A DNA stretch of 64,000 nucleotides, taken from contig JANATG010000002.1 in the NCBI GenBank assembly GCA_029449235.1, positions 3,844,001 through 3,908,000 of the forward strand, read 5' to 3'. Both the position numbers and the translations under genes were made by a program. Numbering within the stretch: position 1 is the first letter of the stretch; every line of letters starts with the position of its first letter. This document shows, one piece after another, positions 1 to 11,109 of this stretch. The notes beneath the pieces are model-generated. The model saw only the letters and a program-made list of their open reading frames with translations. It made no database searches and was not told the DNA's origin. The DNA is from Linnemannia schmuckeri. Lineage: Eukaryota > Mortierellomycota > Mortierellomycetes > Mortierellales > Mortierellaceae.

Positions 1-2166
1 TGAAATCAGCAAACTTGACTTCGCCTAGACTAGATCGGGACGCGGAATCGTGAATGTCAAACTCCTCATATACTGTGTCGGGTTCTTGAATGAAGTCGGA
101 GACAAGTCGATAATTCTCCAGCAAGAAGTAACCAACGTCGTGAATGATATCGTTCACTGTTGCTTTGCTAACGGACTTGAAACTGTCGGTGAGGTCGGGG
201 AAGTATCCGAGAACAGCAGATGTGAGGCGCTTTGCTGTCTCGGCTACTCGAGCCGCTTGATGTGATTCTGAATCCCCCTGTACATGAAGCTATATCCAGG
301 AAGCAAAATGATAGAAGGCAGATTGTCAGTAGTCGTATCGAACGCTATTACGATCGCACATGGGAACATGAGAGGTCACCCAGACAACCTACCCGCGACA
401 TGAGACTCAACAACATGTGCAGGTTCTTTAGCTTGATATCAGGGTATTCGGCGCTCTCGATGCCACCTTCAATAGCACTCAGGCAGATTTCCAGGCCACC
501 GAGGTTCGAAAACAGCGCAATAAACTGCTGCTGTAGATGTGGCACGTCTTCATCCTAATACAGTAATTGCGATATTCAAGACAAACAAAATTAGAATCCA
601 AGTTACTTTGCACGCAAACTACCTCCGATAGCATTTACCATATGGCGATGACAATTACCTCTGTCGTATATTCCGATGGATACTCCTGATACCGCGACAT
701 CTAACCACGTCAAATGACACATGAAAGAGCAGTATTAATAACTATTATACAATACAGGCGCCCACCATACACTTTCAAATATTTACCCCATGCTGGATTC
801 TCGAAGGTCGCTTCGGGTTCCTCCTGTAAATCTCGAGATCGCCTTGTTCGAACATGACACCCATAACCTCTCCGAACAACTCGGGCAACACTTTGTCCTG
901 CTGCAAAATCAAACACCCAAGCTCCACAAACTCCTCAAGACAACTCACAATGGTCTTTGTGTGAGCGTTGGGTCTAAAGTAGACACGGAAAGAATAGGAA
1001 CTGTGTAAGTAAAACTACTCAACTTCTTTGCGTCGTAGAGCTCCATTATATAACATGTTGCACATTGTAGACTATTGTCGCGGTCCTTACCGCTTCTCGA
1101 CCATGAGTTTTGCCCAAGTTCCGAAAAAGGACTTTTCGAGAATCAGCAGCTGCTCTGCAGAACACATGGCCTCTGGGAGTACCGCGCCACTCTTTCTCGA
1201 CTGCACGGCATATTCGAGCAGCTCGCTTGCCATCTCCAAAGCCTGTTGTAATGAACCTGTAAAGTATTATAACAGCCAGCAAGAGTTAAATAACAGCACT
1301 ACTTGTTTCTTGATCAAGCCGCCTTTGCTTCTCCTTGACGAATACTGACATCGCGTATAATTAAGTTTACCATGCTCCAAGAAACGGGTGACATCGCGGC
1401 AAGTTTGCATAAAGACTTGCCCAGGCGACTGGGTTCCAGTATGTGTGCTCGGATCTAGTTCAGAGCCCGAACCAGAAGTTAATCCTTGGTTGAAACGTCG
1501 TCCTGTGCTTCCGATGGCTTTGAACTTCTGAGGTCGTTTTCTCAAACCACCGTTCCGAGCGTGACGCTTCCTCGCCTGGACATCCTGCCTAGGTGGCTGA
1601 AGGTATGGACCATGAAGCATAGATTGGTTGTAGACAAGGACAGCTGGGTCGTCCATATCATCGGGATCCCCATCCGAAAACGCGACATCATCAAGGTCCT
1701 CGTCCTCAAGGTCATCCTCCAATTCATCCTCCTCGTCTGCCTCGTCTTCATCGTCGTCCGCGATTTCATCTAGATCGTCATCGTACTCATCCGAGCTCTG
1801 GCCAACGGGGTCGCCGATAATTCCAGAGTTCTCCCATGCCTTCCGTTTAGTTTCAGCGTCCTCAGACGAGCTGTCGTCGACATAGTATTCTTCGATAGAC
1901 CCTTCCTCCTTGCCGATGTTCCATTGATCGTCAACGAGACCGGCGTCGGCGATGTTGGCAGGTATTCCATCCGCAGCAAAGTCGATAGGTTGATAAGGTG
2001 GAGGATCTTGAGACTGCTCTGAAGTCTGGTCTGTGGGGTCAATGGATCCTGGCGGCTGGTCCATGTCTATAATCATTTGCGACGGCTCTGTCTGGTGTTC
2101 GGCGTGTTGACGCTGCTGGGGCTGGGGCTCAGGTAAACCAACACTGGCTTTCTCTGAAGCGGTCAT
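1..2166 (-). CDS. N-terminal part of a large conserved protein of unrecognised function (partial)
   Basis: The gene runs out of the window at base 1. Exons on the minus strand are 1371-2166, 1303-1344, 1091-1256, 787-1000, 393-554 and 1-289, all with GT-AG borders and matching phase. The start is the ATG at 2166; the frame upstream opens only with GTG. About 556 residues are visible. Residues 1-60 are Gln/Pro-rich, about 100-190 are strongly acidic (runs of Asp and Glu), and a basic stretch follows. From about residue 260 the protein becomes an ordered, helix-rich sequence with Leu-rich repeats of the armadillo/HEAT kind, with segments such as FSNLGGLEICLSAIEGG and VGYFLLENYRLVS. The layout recalls the N-terminal helical region of very large deubiquitinases (USP9X/USP34 class), but no catalytic part is in view, so this is a weak guess. 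Function is unassigned. Confidence 0.75.
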
Positions 2167-3239
2167 AATGATTGGTTGTGTCGTTCGTTGTATGCTTGTC
2201 CTTTTTGGCACGTTCTAGGTGGTCGATTGAGAGTGGCTCTGAAATGCTTGTGCGCTGTGGCGTAGTAGGAAAAAAAAGGAAAACGAGTCAAGAAGGCAGC
2301 AGGTGGGAGGAAGGAAGAGAGGCGCGGTCAGTGGTCAGATATTATCATTGGCAAAGCGCTGGTCAAACCACACGTAAAAAAGGCGAGGAAAAAACACACA
2401 CGGCTCCCGCAGTCTATTGACTCCAAAGGAACGAGTGTCCATGTAAGAAAAATAAAGCAACCTAAGGCAGTTTCATGCCATTTCAAGCAGTTCTCTTTTT
2501 TCATTCTAATTCAGTCTTTCCATGACCCACAGCCTCTGTTGGCTCACATATGCGGTGGTCCGTATGCAAGCCCTTTGTTGTTGTTATTGTTCGTGTTGGT
2601 ACTGCTGTTGGCGGTTGCAGAAGAGAGCGTCGTGTCTCAAAAGGGGGGAGTAGAGTCAACGTGCAACCACAGTGGAGCAGAAAGAACAAAAGAAGAAAAA
2701 AACTCCTTTTTTCTTTGTACATTCGCGGCTTCTGTCGCCCGTGGCAAAAAGGTGAATGAGAAAGAGTGTCTTTAGGATGGAACACCACTCTTTCCTTCTG
2801 AGATAGCCGTAGTTTCTTGTGTATACATTGTTATTGTTGGTGCTGTTGTTTGTTTCTTCCCGGGCAAGAGAGGTGATTGCCATGGCGGTTTGTTTCGCGA
2901 GGAACATGAGCGTGGGGTCAAACCTTCTCGTAGACTTTTGTGTTTTTGTTATGTATCCTGAGCGGAGTCGAGCACGTTATCACTCTTTTTTTTGTGTTTT
3001 TTATGCAGCGACGATCGAAGACGACAAGACAGGGAGAGAAGAAGAAGAGAGGGATGAGTGAATGAGTGAATGAGTGAGTGTGTTGGAGAGTTTCAAGGGC
3101 AAGGAGGGGAAGTGAGCGAAGGGTGCGGATGGAAATGGAATAAAAGTGGAAAGAGACAAAGAGAGGCGAAATAAAAGGAAAAAGGGGTGAGTCGACTCGA
3201 GGGACTGTGGACAGTCAAAGGGCTTCGAAGCAAAAGGCG

Positions 3240-3275
<36 letters not shown>

Positions 3276-3779
3276 GACGGGTGAAGAGTATCCTAGTCAA
3301 CAAGACCACTCTCTCACTCCCTCACTCACTCTTGCACAACCATCAACCATGCACCATGGTACCATCCTCGTCTACTAATAACAGAATTTTACTGCTACTA
3401 CCGTCCTTACTCAAAAGAAACTTCGCTGCTGCATTTACCGGTCTGTCAACTACGTAGGTGTCCACTTGCCATGGCTTGTCAACCCTCTCCTTTCATCTTT
3501 TGCAACGCCACCGCGTTCATTTGCCCCTCTTTTTTTCCACAAATGGTTCACGCCCTAAAACGGCTTGAGGCGCAAATGCAAACGCAGACTTCCCAGCCGA
3601 CCACCCTCCAAGACCACAGCTTGCGCAAGCCCAATTCATGGCGGTGCCGGCATTTCAGTCATTGCCACTTTGTATCATGACGCCACCACATCAAGAGTCT
3701 ATTTGCGCATATTGGTGGCGTACTGCGGTCAGTAATTTATTAAGCGGATGTAAATTTGGTAGGGATATCATGGTTAGGA
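2167..3779. other. Intergenic region between the divergent-side start of the 5' gene and the copine 3' end
   Basis: No supported gene. It holds the presumed promoter of the minus-strand gene at 1-2166, a purine-rich stretch around 3020-3230, and a run of 34 A at 3240-3273. Short open frames here have no family resemblance and biased composition. Confidence 0.6.
3240..3273. repeat. Poly(A) tract
   Basis: Uninterrupted run of 34 A in the spacer downstream of copine. Confidence 0.95.
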
Positions 3780-5386
3780 TTAGTTCTTATCCTGCTGGTA
3801 AGACATGCGATTGGTGATGCCTTGAGGTCCTCGGCTGATAGAGGGACTGCCGTGCAAGGAGGGTGAATGGGGTGGAGAGTGGAAAGAGTAACCATTCTGG
3901 ATATGTGCTGCAATAGGAGATCCTGGTGGGATTGAAGGGGCATACGAGACGCCGCCATTATTCATGGCCTGCATTGTATCTGCGCGAGGCATCGTCCTGG
4001 CTCGGACATTGTGCTGAGTCATGTAACTGACAAATTGATCGGGAACCTCGGCCAAGACAGCTTCGGCTAAAGCCTCACCTCCAAAGGCGCTATTCTGAAA
4101 GTCGCGGAAGGGGACAAACTGGACAATGTCGCGGGCCATCGTCTTTCCATTCGACCGAAGAGGTTCATCATCCGCATCGAGAACATTCATGTTGTCAAAG
4201 TTGGCTGAACCGATTCCGACGATAATGATCGAGAGGGGCAGGCGTGAAGCTGAAATGATCGCGTTGATGGTATTGTCCATATCTGTGATCACTCCATCCG
4301 TCAAAATCAAGAGAACATAGTACTCTTCGATAGCTCCTGAGCGATGCTGGTTGCAGATGGCGGCAGTCTGGTTAATGACGGGTGAAAAGTTGGTGGGTCC
4401 CCAGAGCTCGGAGAACTGAAGAGCGTGCCAGTATGCGGCAAGGATACCGTCCACGCCATCGACCTCGGGCTAGAACATTGAATACAAAGATCATCCTTTA
4501 GGTTAGAAATCGAAGGCTTGGCATATGTAAAAGCGGGTAATAAATAACCAGTATGAACATTATCACTTACATATTGCGGATTTCCATTGAGGGCAAAGCA
4601 ATGGCTCACTTGACCGTTGACTTTTCCTCCAAAGCCATAGACAGGGAACTTTTTGTCGGTGTCGTAGCACTGGAGGATGTTTCCGACACTACGAATGGCT
4701 CTCGTGTAATCGTTCTCGCCTGAAGGGTTCCTGTAGTGGAGGGACTGAGGGTGGCGTGGATCGCCGTTACTCTGCGTGAAATCGATCGCCACAACAAGGT
4801 TCAGAGGAATGCCACCAGCCAAGTAATCGAGGAACGAAGGGGGCTCTGTAACAACCATCTTTCGGATCATCAAATTGGTTCCTGCAGGCATGGGCGACAA
4901 GGGGAAGTACTGGGGCATCTGAGTGTTCAACAGCTCCTGGAAGGTAAACACAGGAGTAATCCCTATCGTAACGTGCTCTGCTTTTTGTTCAAGAGTAAGC
5001 GTGGATAAAGACAAACAAAGAACGTACGTTAAACATCCAACCCAATATCTGTGAAAAGTAAACATGAATAACAAGAGGAACGGTTATGCCAAATAGTTAC
5101 TTACGTCCATTATTCTTAAACTTCTTGACCTCAATCTTGAGCTGTCTTTCTGGGTCGCCATTGCAGAGCTGAATTTCTTTCATCGAAAACTCTGGCCAAA
5201 TGGGATTACTTTTGGATTTGATGACGGGAGACTGGTATATCGGTGAGAAGACGCCGTTTGTGCCCGCACGGTGGATGATGAAAAATGAATTTGGATCCGA
5301 GCTGAAGAATCCCTTCTTAGTGAGCTTTGTTGCCTCGATGTTAAATCTGCCACGCACACATACAAAGGCAAGGGAAACAAGAGTCG

Positions 5387-5425
<39 letters not shown>

Positions 5426-6422
5426 AAAGTTTAGAGCGAGGTAAGTATCCGTCGCCTTCAATAAACATCGGAACACACGCACGCACACACACAAAACATT
5501 TTCTTCGGCCGCCGTTTCTTACTTGATGAGTCTCTTAGACTGCGACTGCTCCTCTGCTGTAATAATGACCGTTCCTCTGTTGGAGCTTCTGCGCGTTGGA
5601 TGCTCAAGTCTTCCTGCAAGGGTGCGTCCTCTGCTTCCCACTATTATGGTTAAGAAATGGACGTCAAGTTAGAATATGGAGATGGACAACGGTCGCCAAA
5701 GCAGTTATGCGAAGGGGCAGTAATTTACAATTGCTATTCCTTACCGATCTTGCCAACTTCAGTGTCAAAGTGACCAATGAGCTCCTGGGCGGTCCATGCA
5801 GGGTTATTACGGTTATCGACATCAACGACAGTGAATCGGATGGGCTGAATAGACTCGAAGCGGTAGTCGATAACAATGCTCTTAACAAACTCGCATTCCA
5901 GTTTGTTGAGAATCATCTCTGTCTTGCCTATAGGCTCCTTGCACCAGGTCCTTGTCTTGGGGTCCATCAAAAAGACAAAGCACTGAGGGTCAGACTTTGA
6001 GAGAACATCCAAATCGGCAAGACCCCTATTCGTTGCAAAGAGAAGATTGATTGGGTCAATACGTTATATTCTTATTTTTTTTGCTCAGCCTGACTGAGGT
6101 CGAGTCGCGACCGTTCGTATAATTAGTTTTGTTTTTATGCATGAAAGGCATGCTGCGGATGGGGAGGCACATACTTGCATTTGATCTATTGGGGCACCAC
6201 AGAGGGGCGAAAAAGCGTCCTGTTAGTTTGTTGTTGTTTTTTATCCGGTCGACCATCGCTCTCATGACAAACAAACACGCAGGCAGGCAGACAAATAAGC
6301 ACACAAGACGCCGTTCGGTCCAGCGCAACAACCAAGAGAAGGGTCTGTTCTTGTTACTTTACCTTAAGCTCGAGTTTGGGCGCCGTGGGAACCGCTAAAG
6401 GGATAACTGGCTGCTGGTACAT
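3780..6422 (-). CDS. Copine (two C2 domains plus vWA/copine domain)
   Basis: Copines bind membrane phospholipid in a calcium-dependent way through tandem C2 domains and recruit partners through a C-terminal von Willebrand A-like domain. Exons are 6363-6422, 6175-6185, 5745-6025, 5523-5640, 5105-5346, 4571-4977 and 3780-4469, summing to 602 residues. C2A is at about residues 13-140 (LSKSDPQCFVFLMDP near its start), C2B at about 155-260 (KSNPIWPEF; NGQHVTIG spans a splice). The copine domain follows, with FLDYLAGGIPLNLVVAIDFT, a SLHYRNPSG motif and LILTDGVITDM. Proline-rich sequence and a disordered tail close the protein. Exon 2 is only 11 bases and restores both the frame and the expected C2A residues (IKCK). 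A 35-base A run at 5387-5421 lies in the fourth intron, just before an acceptor. Family assignment is secure; cellular role in this fungus is not known. Confidence 0.95.
5387..5421. repeat. Poly(A) tract inside a copine intron (poly-U in the transcript)
   Basis: 35 A on the + strand, thus 35 U in the copine pre-mRNA, ending about 40 bases before the acceptor of the exon 5105-5346. It may act as an extreme polypyrimidine tract. Confidence 0.95.
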
Positions 6423-7429
6423 CAGAATTAGTTGTTGTTGTTGCTGTTGTTCGTCGTTTTTGTCGAGTGTGAAGAGGGGAAAAATTAGGAATAGAGAGTT
6501 CTTGTGTAAGCGGAAAAGGTGCAAATCGATATGCTGAAGAAGAAGTAGTGAGAGCGAGTCGGATGTATTAAGTATGAGTTGACTGTTGAGGGTGTGGGTG
6601 AAAGTGTCGGTGGCGTGGAGAGAGGAAACGAGAAGAGAAAGAGAAGAAGAGGAAGAAGAAAAGAAAAGATAAAAAAAAAGAGTGAAAAAAGAGAAGAGCA
6701 AGACCTATGACTGTCCGGGTCGACTTTTTTTTTTCTTGCGTGTCTCACACAACAGACGCTTCTCGACCTTCTTTAAGTTTTGTTATGACGACGGACTGAA
6801 CAGGTGTGAGCACGCGTGCAATTAGACAACCACATACCTCCTCACCCGTCTGTTGTCCCTTTCCCTTTCCTTCCGCTCTCTTCGTGTCCTTATCGTCTCC
6901 TGCTTCGCCATCGACTCTTGAGGGTGCCCTTTTGCCAAAATGCAACTGCGGTCGACTAATTAGTGGCAACGGGAACCTTTTATTTAACTTCCTCATAAAA
7001 GGGCAAGCAAGCCCAAGCAAGTCCTCAGTCACTTGCCATCACCAAAAGTCAAAAGTCCATTGTTGCGACCGTTGCGACATAGCGCGCTAGAATAGGAAAT
7101 GAGAAAGGAGGAACCGCCGTTTGTTTCACCCAATATGCAAGCAGGCCCCACAATGCACGCTGTGCAGTCCTCTAAAGTCCTAAAGGCCCAGATCAGAACA
7201 AGACAGCGAGAGACAGAAAGAGAGTGAGATCAATACAGGCAGGCAAATAAAGGGGAGGCAGGAGCAAACAAATGGAAAGAGACATACACGATACACGACC
7301 AAACTACAATAACATACATAACTACCACCGCGCTTCTGTTCTCTCTCATTCCTTTTCATTCATTCCTGCATCCATTTCAACCCTGCCGACCTTTCTTCCC
7401 TTTGCAATCAGTCACCACACTCACCTGCC
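6423..7429. other. Intergenic region upstream of copine and of the elongase relic
   Basis: Divergent spacer carrying the copine leader (purine-rich on the + strand at 6590-6700) and the old promoter side of the elongase relic, which has CT-rich sequence immediately before its ATG. No gene or RNA is seen. Confidence 0.55.
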
Positions 7430-8842
7430 ATGGCCGTTCAACAACTCTTGGAAAAGGTCAACTTCAGCATCGACCAGCCCTTCGGCATCAGACTCGACGA
7501 CTACTTCAGTAAGGGCTATGAACTAGTCACGGGCGGCAAGTCCATCGACTCATTCGTCTTCCAAGAAGGTCCCACGCCCCTCTCGACTCAGCACGAGGTC
7601 ACCATGTGGACCATCACTACTTTATCGTCATCTTTGGTGGACGCCAGATCATGAAGAAACAGGACGCCTTCTAACTCAAGCCGCTCTTTATCCTCCACAA
7701 CTTTCTCTGGACCGTCGCCTCTGGTGCACTCTTGGCCTTGTCTATCGAGAACTTGGTTCTGATCCTTGCCCGCCACGGTTTGTTTTTATGCGATCTGTGA
7801 CGATGGCGCCTGGACTCAGCGCCTTGAACTGCTCTATTACCTCAACTACCTTGTCAAATACTGGGAGCTGGCTGATACAGCCCTCTTGGTCCTCAAGAAG
7901 AAGCCCCTTGGTAAGTCTCTCAGAGCTCGTTCTTATTTTTTTTCTGATTTATCCCCTTTAGATTCATTTCATGTATATGCTCCTTTCCACGACATTCTAA
8001 ATTGTTGTTGTTCAATCAACACCCACCACACGACGACGATGTCTCAAAGGGATCATCTTAATAATGCATTTCCGATGGGCAAGGACGTGGGTGGGCGCAA
8101 AAATGTCAACTGCACTCATCAAATCCGAATCGACTTTTTTGCCGGAGATCTCAGGACATTCATATGGACTCTACTGTAGCACCAACATATTATTGAATGT
8201 GAAATGGAGGAACCATTGACAAGCATACGCTACAAGGGACAGGATGCGATACCTTGATGTCATGGTCAATACAGACAACTAGTAACAAACAGCTACTAAT
8301 GTGCTCCTTTGTTTCACGATATTCTTGCGCACAGAGTTCTTGCATTACTTCCACCACTCGATGACCATGATCCTCTGCTTTGTCCAGCTGCGAGGACACA
8401 CGTCGGTCTCCTGGGTGCCAATCGCTCTTAACTTGACTGTCCACGTCCTGGTGTACTACAATTACATGCGCTCATCTGCCGGAATTCTCATCCGGTGGAA
8501 GCAATACCTGACTACCCTCCAGTTGTCCAATTTGTCCTCGACCTCGGTTTCATTTACTTTTGCTCCTACACCTACTTTGCTTCCACTTACTTCCCTGCTC
8601 TCCCCAACTCTGGCAAGTGTGCAGGGACTGAGGGTGCAGCTCTCTTTGGCTGTGGTTTTCTCTCGAGTTATCTCTTTCTCTTTATCAATTTTTACCGTCT
8701 AACATATAAGATCGAGGCCAAGGCTGCTAAGCAGGAGCAGCAGCAGCATCGCGGCACCGACATGAACCCCACGATCATCAAGTCGGGAGACAGTGGCTCC
8801 AAGAAGTCCAAGAGCAAGCGCGTCTTAACCATGCTAAAATAA
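7430..8842 (+). pseudogene. Polyunsaturated fatty-acid elongase relic (GNS1/SUR4 family, GLELO-like), frameshifted
   Basis: Members of this family catalyse the condensing step of fatty-acid elongation in the endoplasmic reticulum; the closest relative I recognise is the Mortierella alpina gamma-linolenic acid elongase. The ATG at 7430 opens a frame matching that protein (NFSIDQPFGIRLDDYF, KSIDSFVFQEG). Reading full length needs four corrections: a missing base near 7617, an in-frame TAA at 7672-7674 where the family has Lys, an extra T in the run 7783-7787, and a missing base near 8523. The intron 7911-8334 keeps good borders and rejoins a codon for Glu before the histidine box FLHYFHHS (HxxHH). 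The end is the stop at 8840-8842. Because the lesions include a nonsense codon and indels outside homopolymers, decay is more likely than sequencing error. A functional paralogue presumably exists elsewhere. Confidence 0.9.
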
Positions 8843-10275
8843 ATGAATTTGATATTTTCGCGCTTTTTTCTTGTCTTTGCGAACCATGTGTCAATTCACA
8901 GAGGCATTGCTATCCATTTTATTTTCCCAGGACATTCCTGATGCCTTTACTTGTGTTAACACTGTCGTGCCACTGCATGTATGCACTGTGGATCTTTATC
9001 CTTGTATGAAAGTAATTTGCATCATGCAGGATGTGGACGTGCACCACCGGCACTGGTACAATTCGCCCATCTTCTTGCAATGGTACGCCCTTATTTCATA
9101 GTTCTCTGAATCTTGCTCATAGGACAACAACATTGTGACAATGCACTCTTTGCTTTGTAGATGCGCCCTGTGCATGCGCAAGCAAGCAAGGCACAAAGAG
9201 GAAAGGGCGCTCCCACAGTCGACAAAAGACAGGTCAACTAATGAAGTCTGCGTCTGTGTCTCTGTGACTTCTGTCTAATTGCTGATACCCCTGACCATGG
9301 GTCGCACTAACGAATACGAATAAACGAGATAATTATAAAGTACTGCGCTTGTCCGCCAGGAACAAAACGAAGACGATATGGTGGAGGATGTATGGCGATC
9401 AGGATGATATGGAGGATATAGGAAAAGGTGTCCGCACCGTCATCTATGTGAGATGTGATGAGTGGGTGTGCTCCCTAACTCTCCTTCTCCCGCTACCATC
9501 TCTTTTGATACGCAGGCAGTTCGATCGCACATCTATCTTTTTTGAAATCGTCCTTCCGTCTCGATCGTGGCAGATAAGCAGTGTCCGCATCATGGGTTGA
9601 ACAAAAGAAGAAGAAAAGAGCAAGGGAGGGCATTGGCCTTCAATCGACCGGCAAACCAAACGATGAGAGCACACAAAAAAAAGACAAAGCCCTTTCCTTC
9701 GCTTCTCTTCCCCCTTTCGCCCACTTCTACTTCTTTCCTCCTTTTCTTCCCACTTTTTCTACTCTTTCCTCCTTTCCTCCTTCCTTTTGGCACCTCCTCT
9801 GTCTTATTATCGATCATCGCCTTTCGTCATCGTTCCCTTCCCGTTCTCTTCCTTCCTTCCTTCCTTTCTGATTTTTCCCTGCCTCCTGCCCCTGGATGGA
9901 CTTGACACAGCCACACTCACATACATCTGGACCTTTTTTTTCGTTAAAACGAGGGTGTTCCTGAGAAAAAAGAAAAAGGAAAACGACAATCGTCTCTCTC
10001 TCCTCCTCCTTTCCTTCTTTGTTTCTTTCTCTTTCCGCACCTTTTCTCTTCCTTCGTAACTGTTCCCCTTCGCTGCTCTTTCGTCACCCTTTCGTTCGTC
10101 ATCCCCGCTATCTTTTATTCCTTGTCCTTTTCGCCACTAAGTATAACAACACCAACACCGACAAACAAAAGGGGGGAAACTTCTTCGGGATCGAAAGAAA
10201 AGCCTCTGTAGATGACATCCACAAGGCTGCAGTTCTGTTCATTATCGACTGTGCATCGTCTTCATCATCATCATT
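8843..10275. other. Intergenic region without recognisable gene
   Basis: Contains scattered short frames only. From about 9690 the + strand becomes strongly pyrimidine-rich (CT-rich, with TTCC runs near 9845-9875), as is seen before the starts of other genes in this window, so it is probably the promoter and leader of the ORF at 10276. Confidence 0.5.
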
Positions 10276-11109
10276 ATGAAGTCGACTCCTCCTCCTCCTC
10301 CTCTCTCCTCCCCTAAAGGCCTCTTCCGCCTCAACACTACCGTCGCCCCTCCTTCTCCTTCTTCCATCCACTCCCTTGATAACAAGATGCCTTCAACCAC
10401 CGCCTCACAACAGCAAAGCACGCTTCCTACTCCTTCAACATACAGGAAACCTCGATCACCTCCACTGTCGCCCACCAAACGGAAACCTCCTCCAATCCCT
10501 GCGCCTTCGTCTCCAACCACAACAGGCGGTGGCGGTATTGCCATCCCTTCGCCAGCAGCGACGACAATAACAACATCACCGACGATGTCAATGGGACAAC
10601 TCCAGATCCCACGTCGACAATACTCTGATGATCGGTTCGATACCGTGTCAAGTAGCAGTGGTAGCTTGGCAAGCACCAATAGTCCTCATACCAGTTACTC
10701 TGGCCGCACATTCGGTTACAGTAGCGGATACGAGCAACAACAGCAGCACCAACATCAACAACGACGCTCACCGAGCCCACCATTGATCTTGAGTTCTTTT
10801 AGTCTGAACCACAACAGCGCTTCCCCTCGACTGGACGCTGTTGAAGAACAAACATCATCGCCAACACTTTTACCAACTTCGATGTCATCGTTTGGCGGGA
10901 AAAGAGGTCAAGCCAAAGATCTGAAGCGCATCTCGACCAATTCACTCTCCTCTTCGCCTGCTGCCTCGCCTCGACGGACAGCCACTCCCAGTTTAGACTC
11001 TCCCGTCCGCGACCCATATCGGTCCCGAGGTGTCACCGGTCTCTCCGCCAAAGGTGTCAAAAATGGTGCGTCCTTTTTCTTTTCTCATTTGTGCCCTTTT
11101 GCGAGTTAA
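10276..11109 (+). CDS. Ser/Pro-rich low-complexity protein, probably incomplete model
   Basis: An ATG frame of 277 codons follows a CT-rich leader. It begins with a proline run (MKSTPPPPPLSSPKG), has SPPLSP and PPPIPAP motifs, Ser/Thr-rich sequence, a Gln/His run around residues 155-165, and a basic, phosphosite-like region with repeated SP dipeptides. Codon choice and the absence of stops suggest real coding. The last 16 codons (after GVKN) look like intron read-through: AATG followed by GTGCGT could be a splice donor at 11065. I found no convincing downstream exon before 13.2 kb. I do not recognise the family; it could be the disordered N-terminus of a regulator or signalling protein whose remainder is lost or separated by a long intron. 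Confidence 0.5.
   Translation: MKSTPPPPPLSSPKGLFRLNTTVAPPSPSSIHSLDNKMPSTTASQQQSTLPTPSTYRKPRSPPLSPTKRKPPPIPAPSSPTTTGGGGIAIPSPAATTITTSPTMSMGQLQIPRRQYSDDRFDTVSSSSGSLASTNSPHTSYSGRTFGYSSGYEQQQQHQHQQRRSPSPPLILSSFSLNHNSASPRLDAVEEQTSSPTLLPTSMSSFGGKRGQAKDLKRISTNSLSSSPAASPRRTATPSLDSPVRDPYRSRGVTGLSAKGVKNGASFFFSHLCPFAS

Noticed and set aside
2167..2211. Earlier start for the first gene at 2211
   Set aside because: The codon is GTG; the first ATG in frame is at 2166 with an A three bases before it.
4978..5074. Extra copine exon reading ILGWMFN between 5060 and 5039
   Set aside because: It would place a TAA in frame; direct joining of 5105 to 4977 gives NGQHVTIG, which matches copines.
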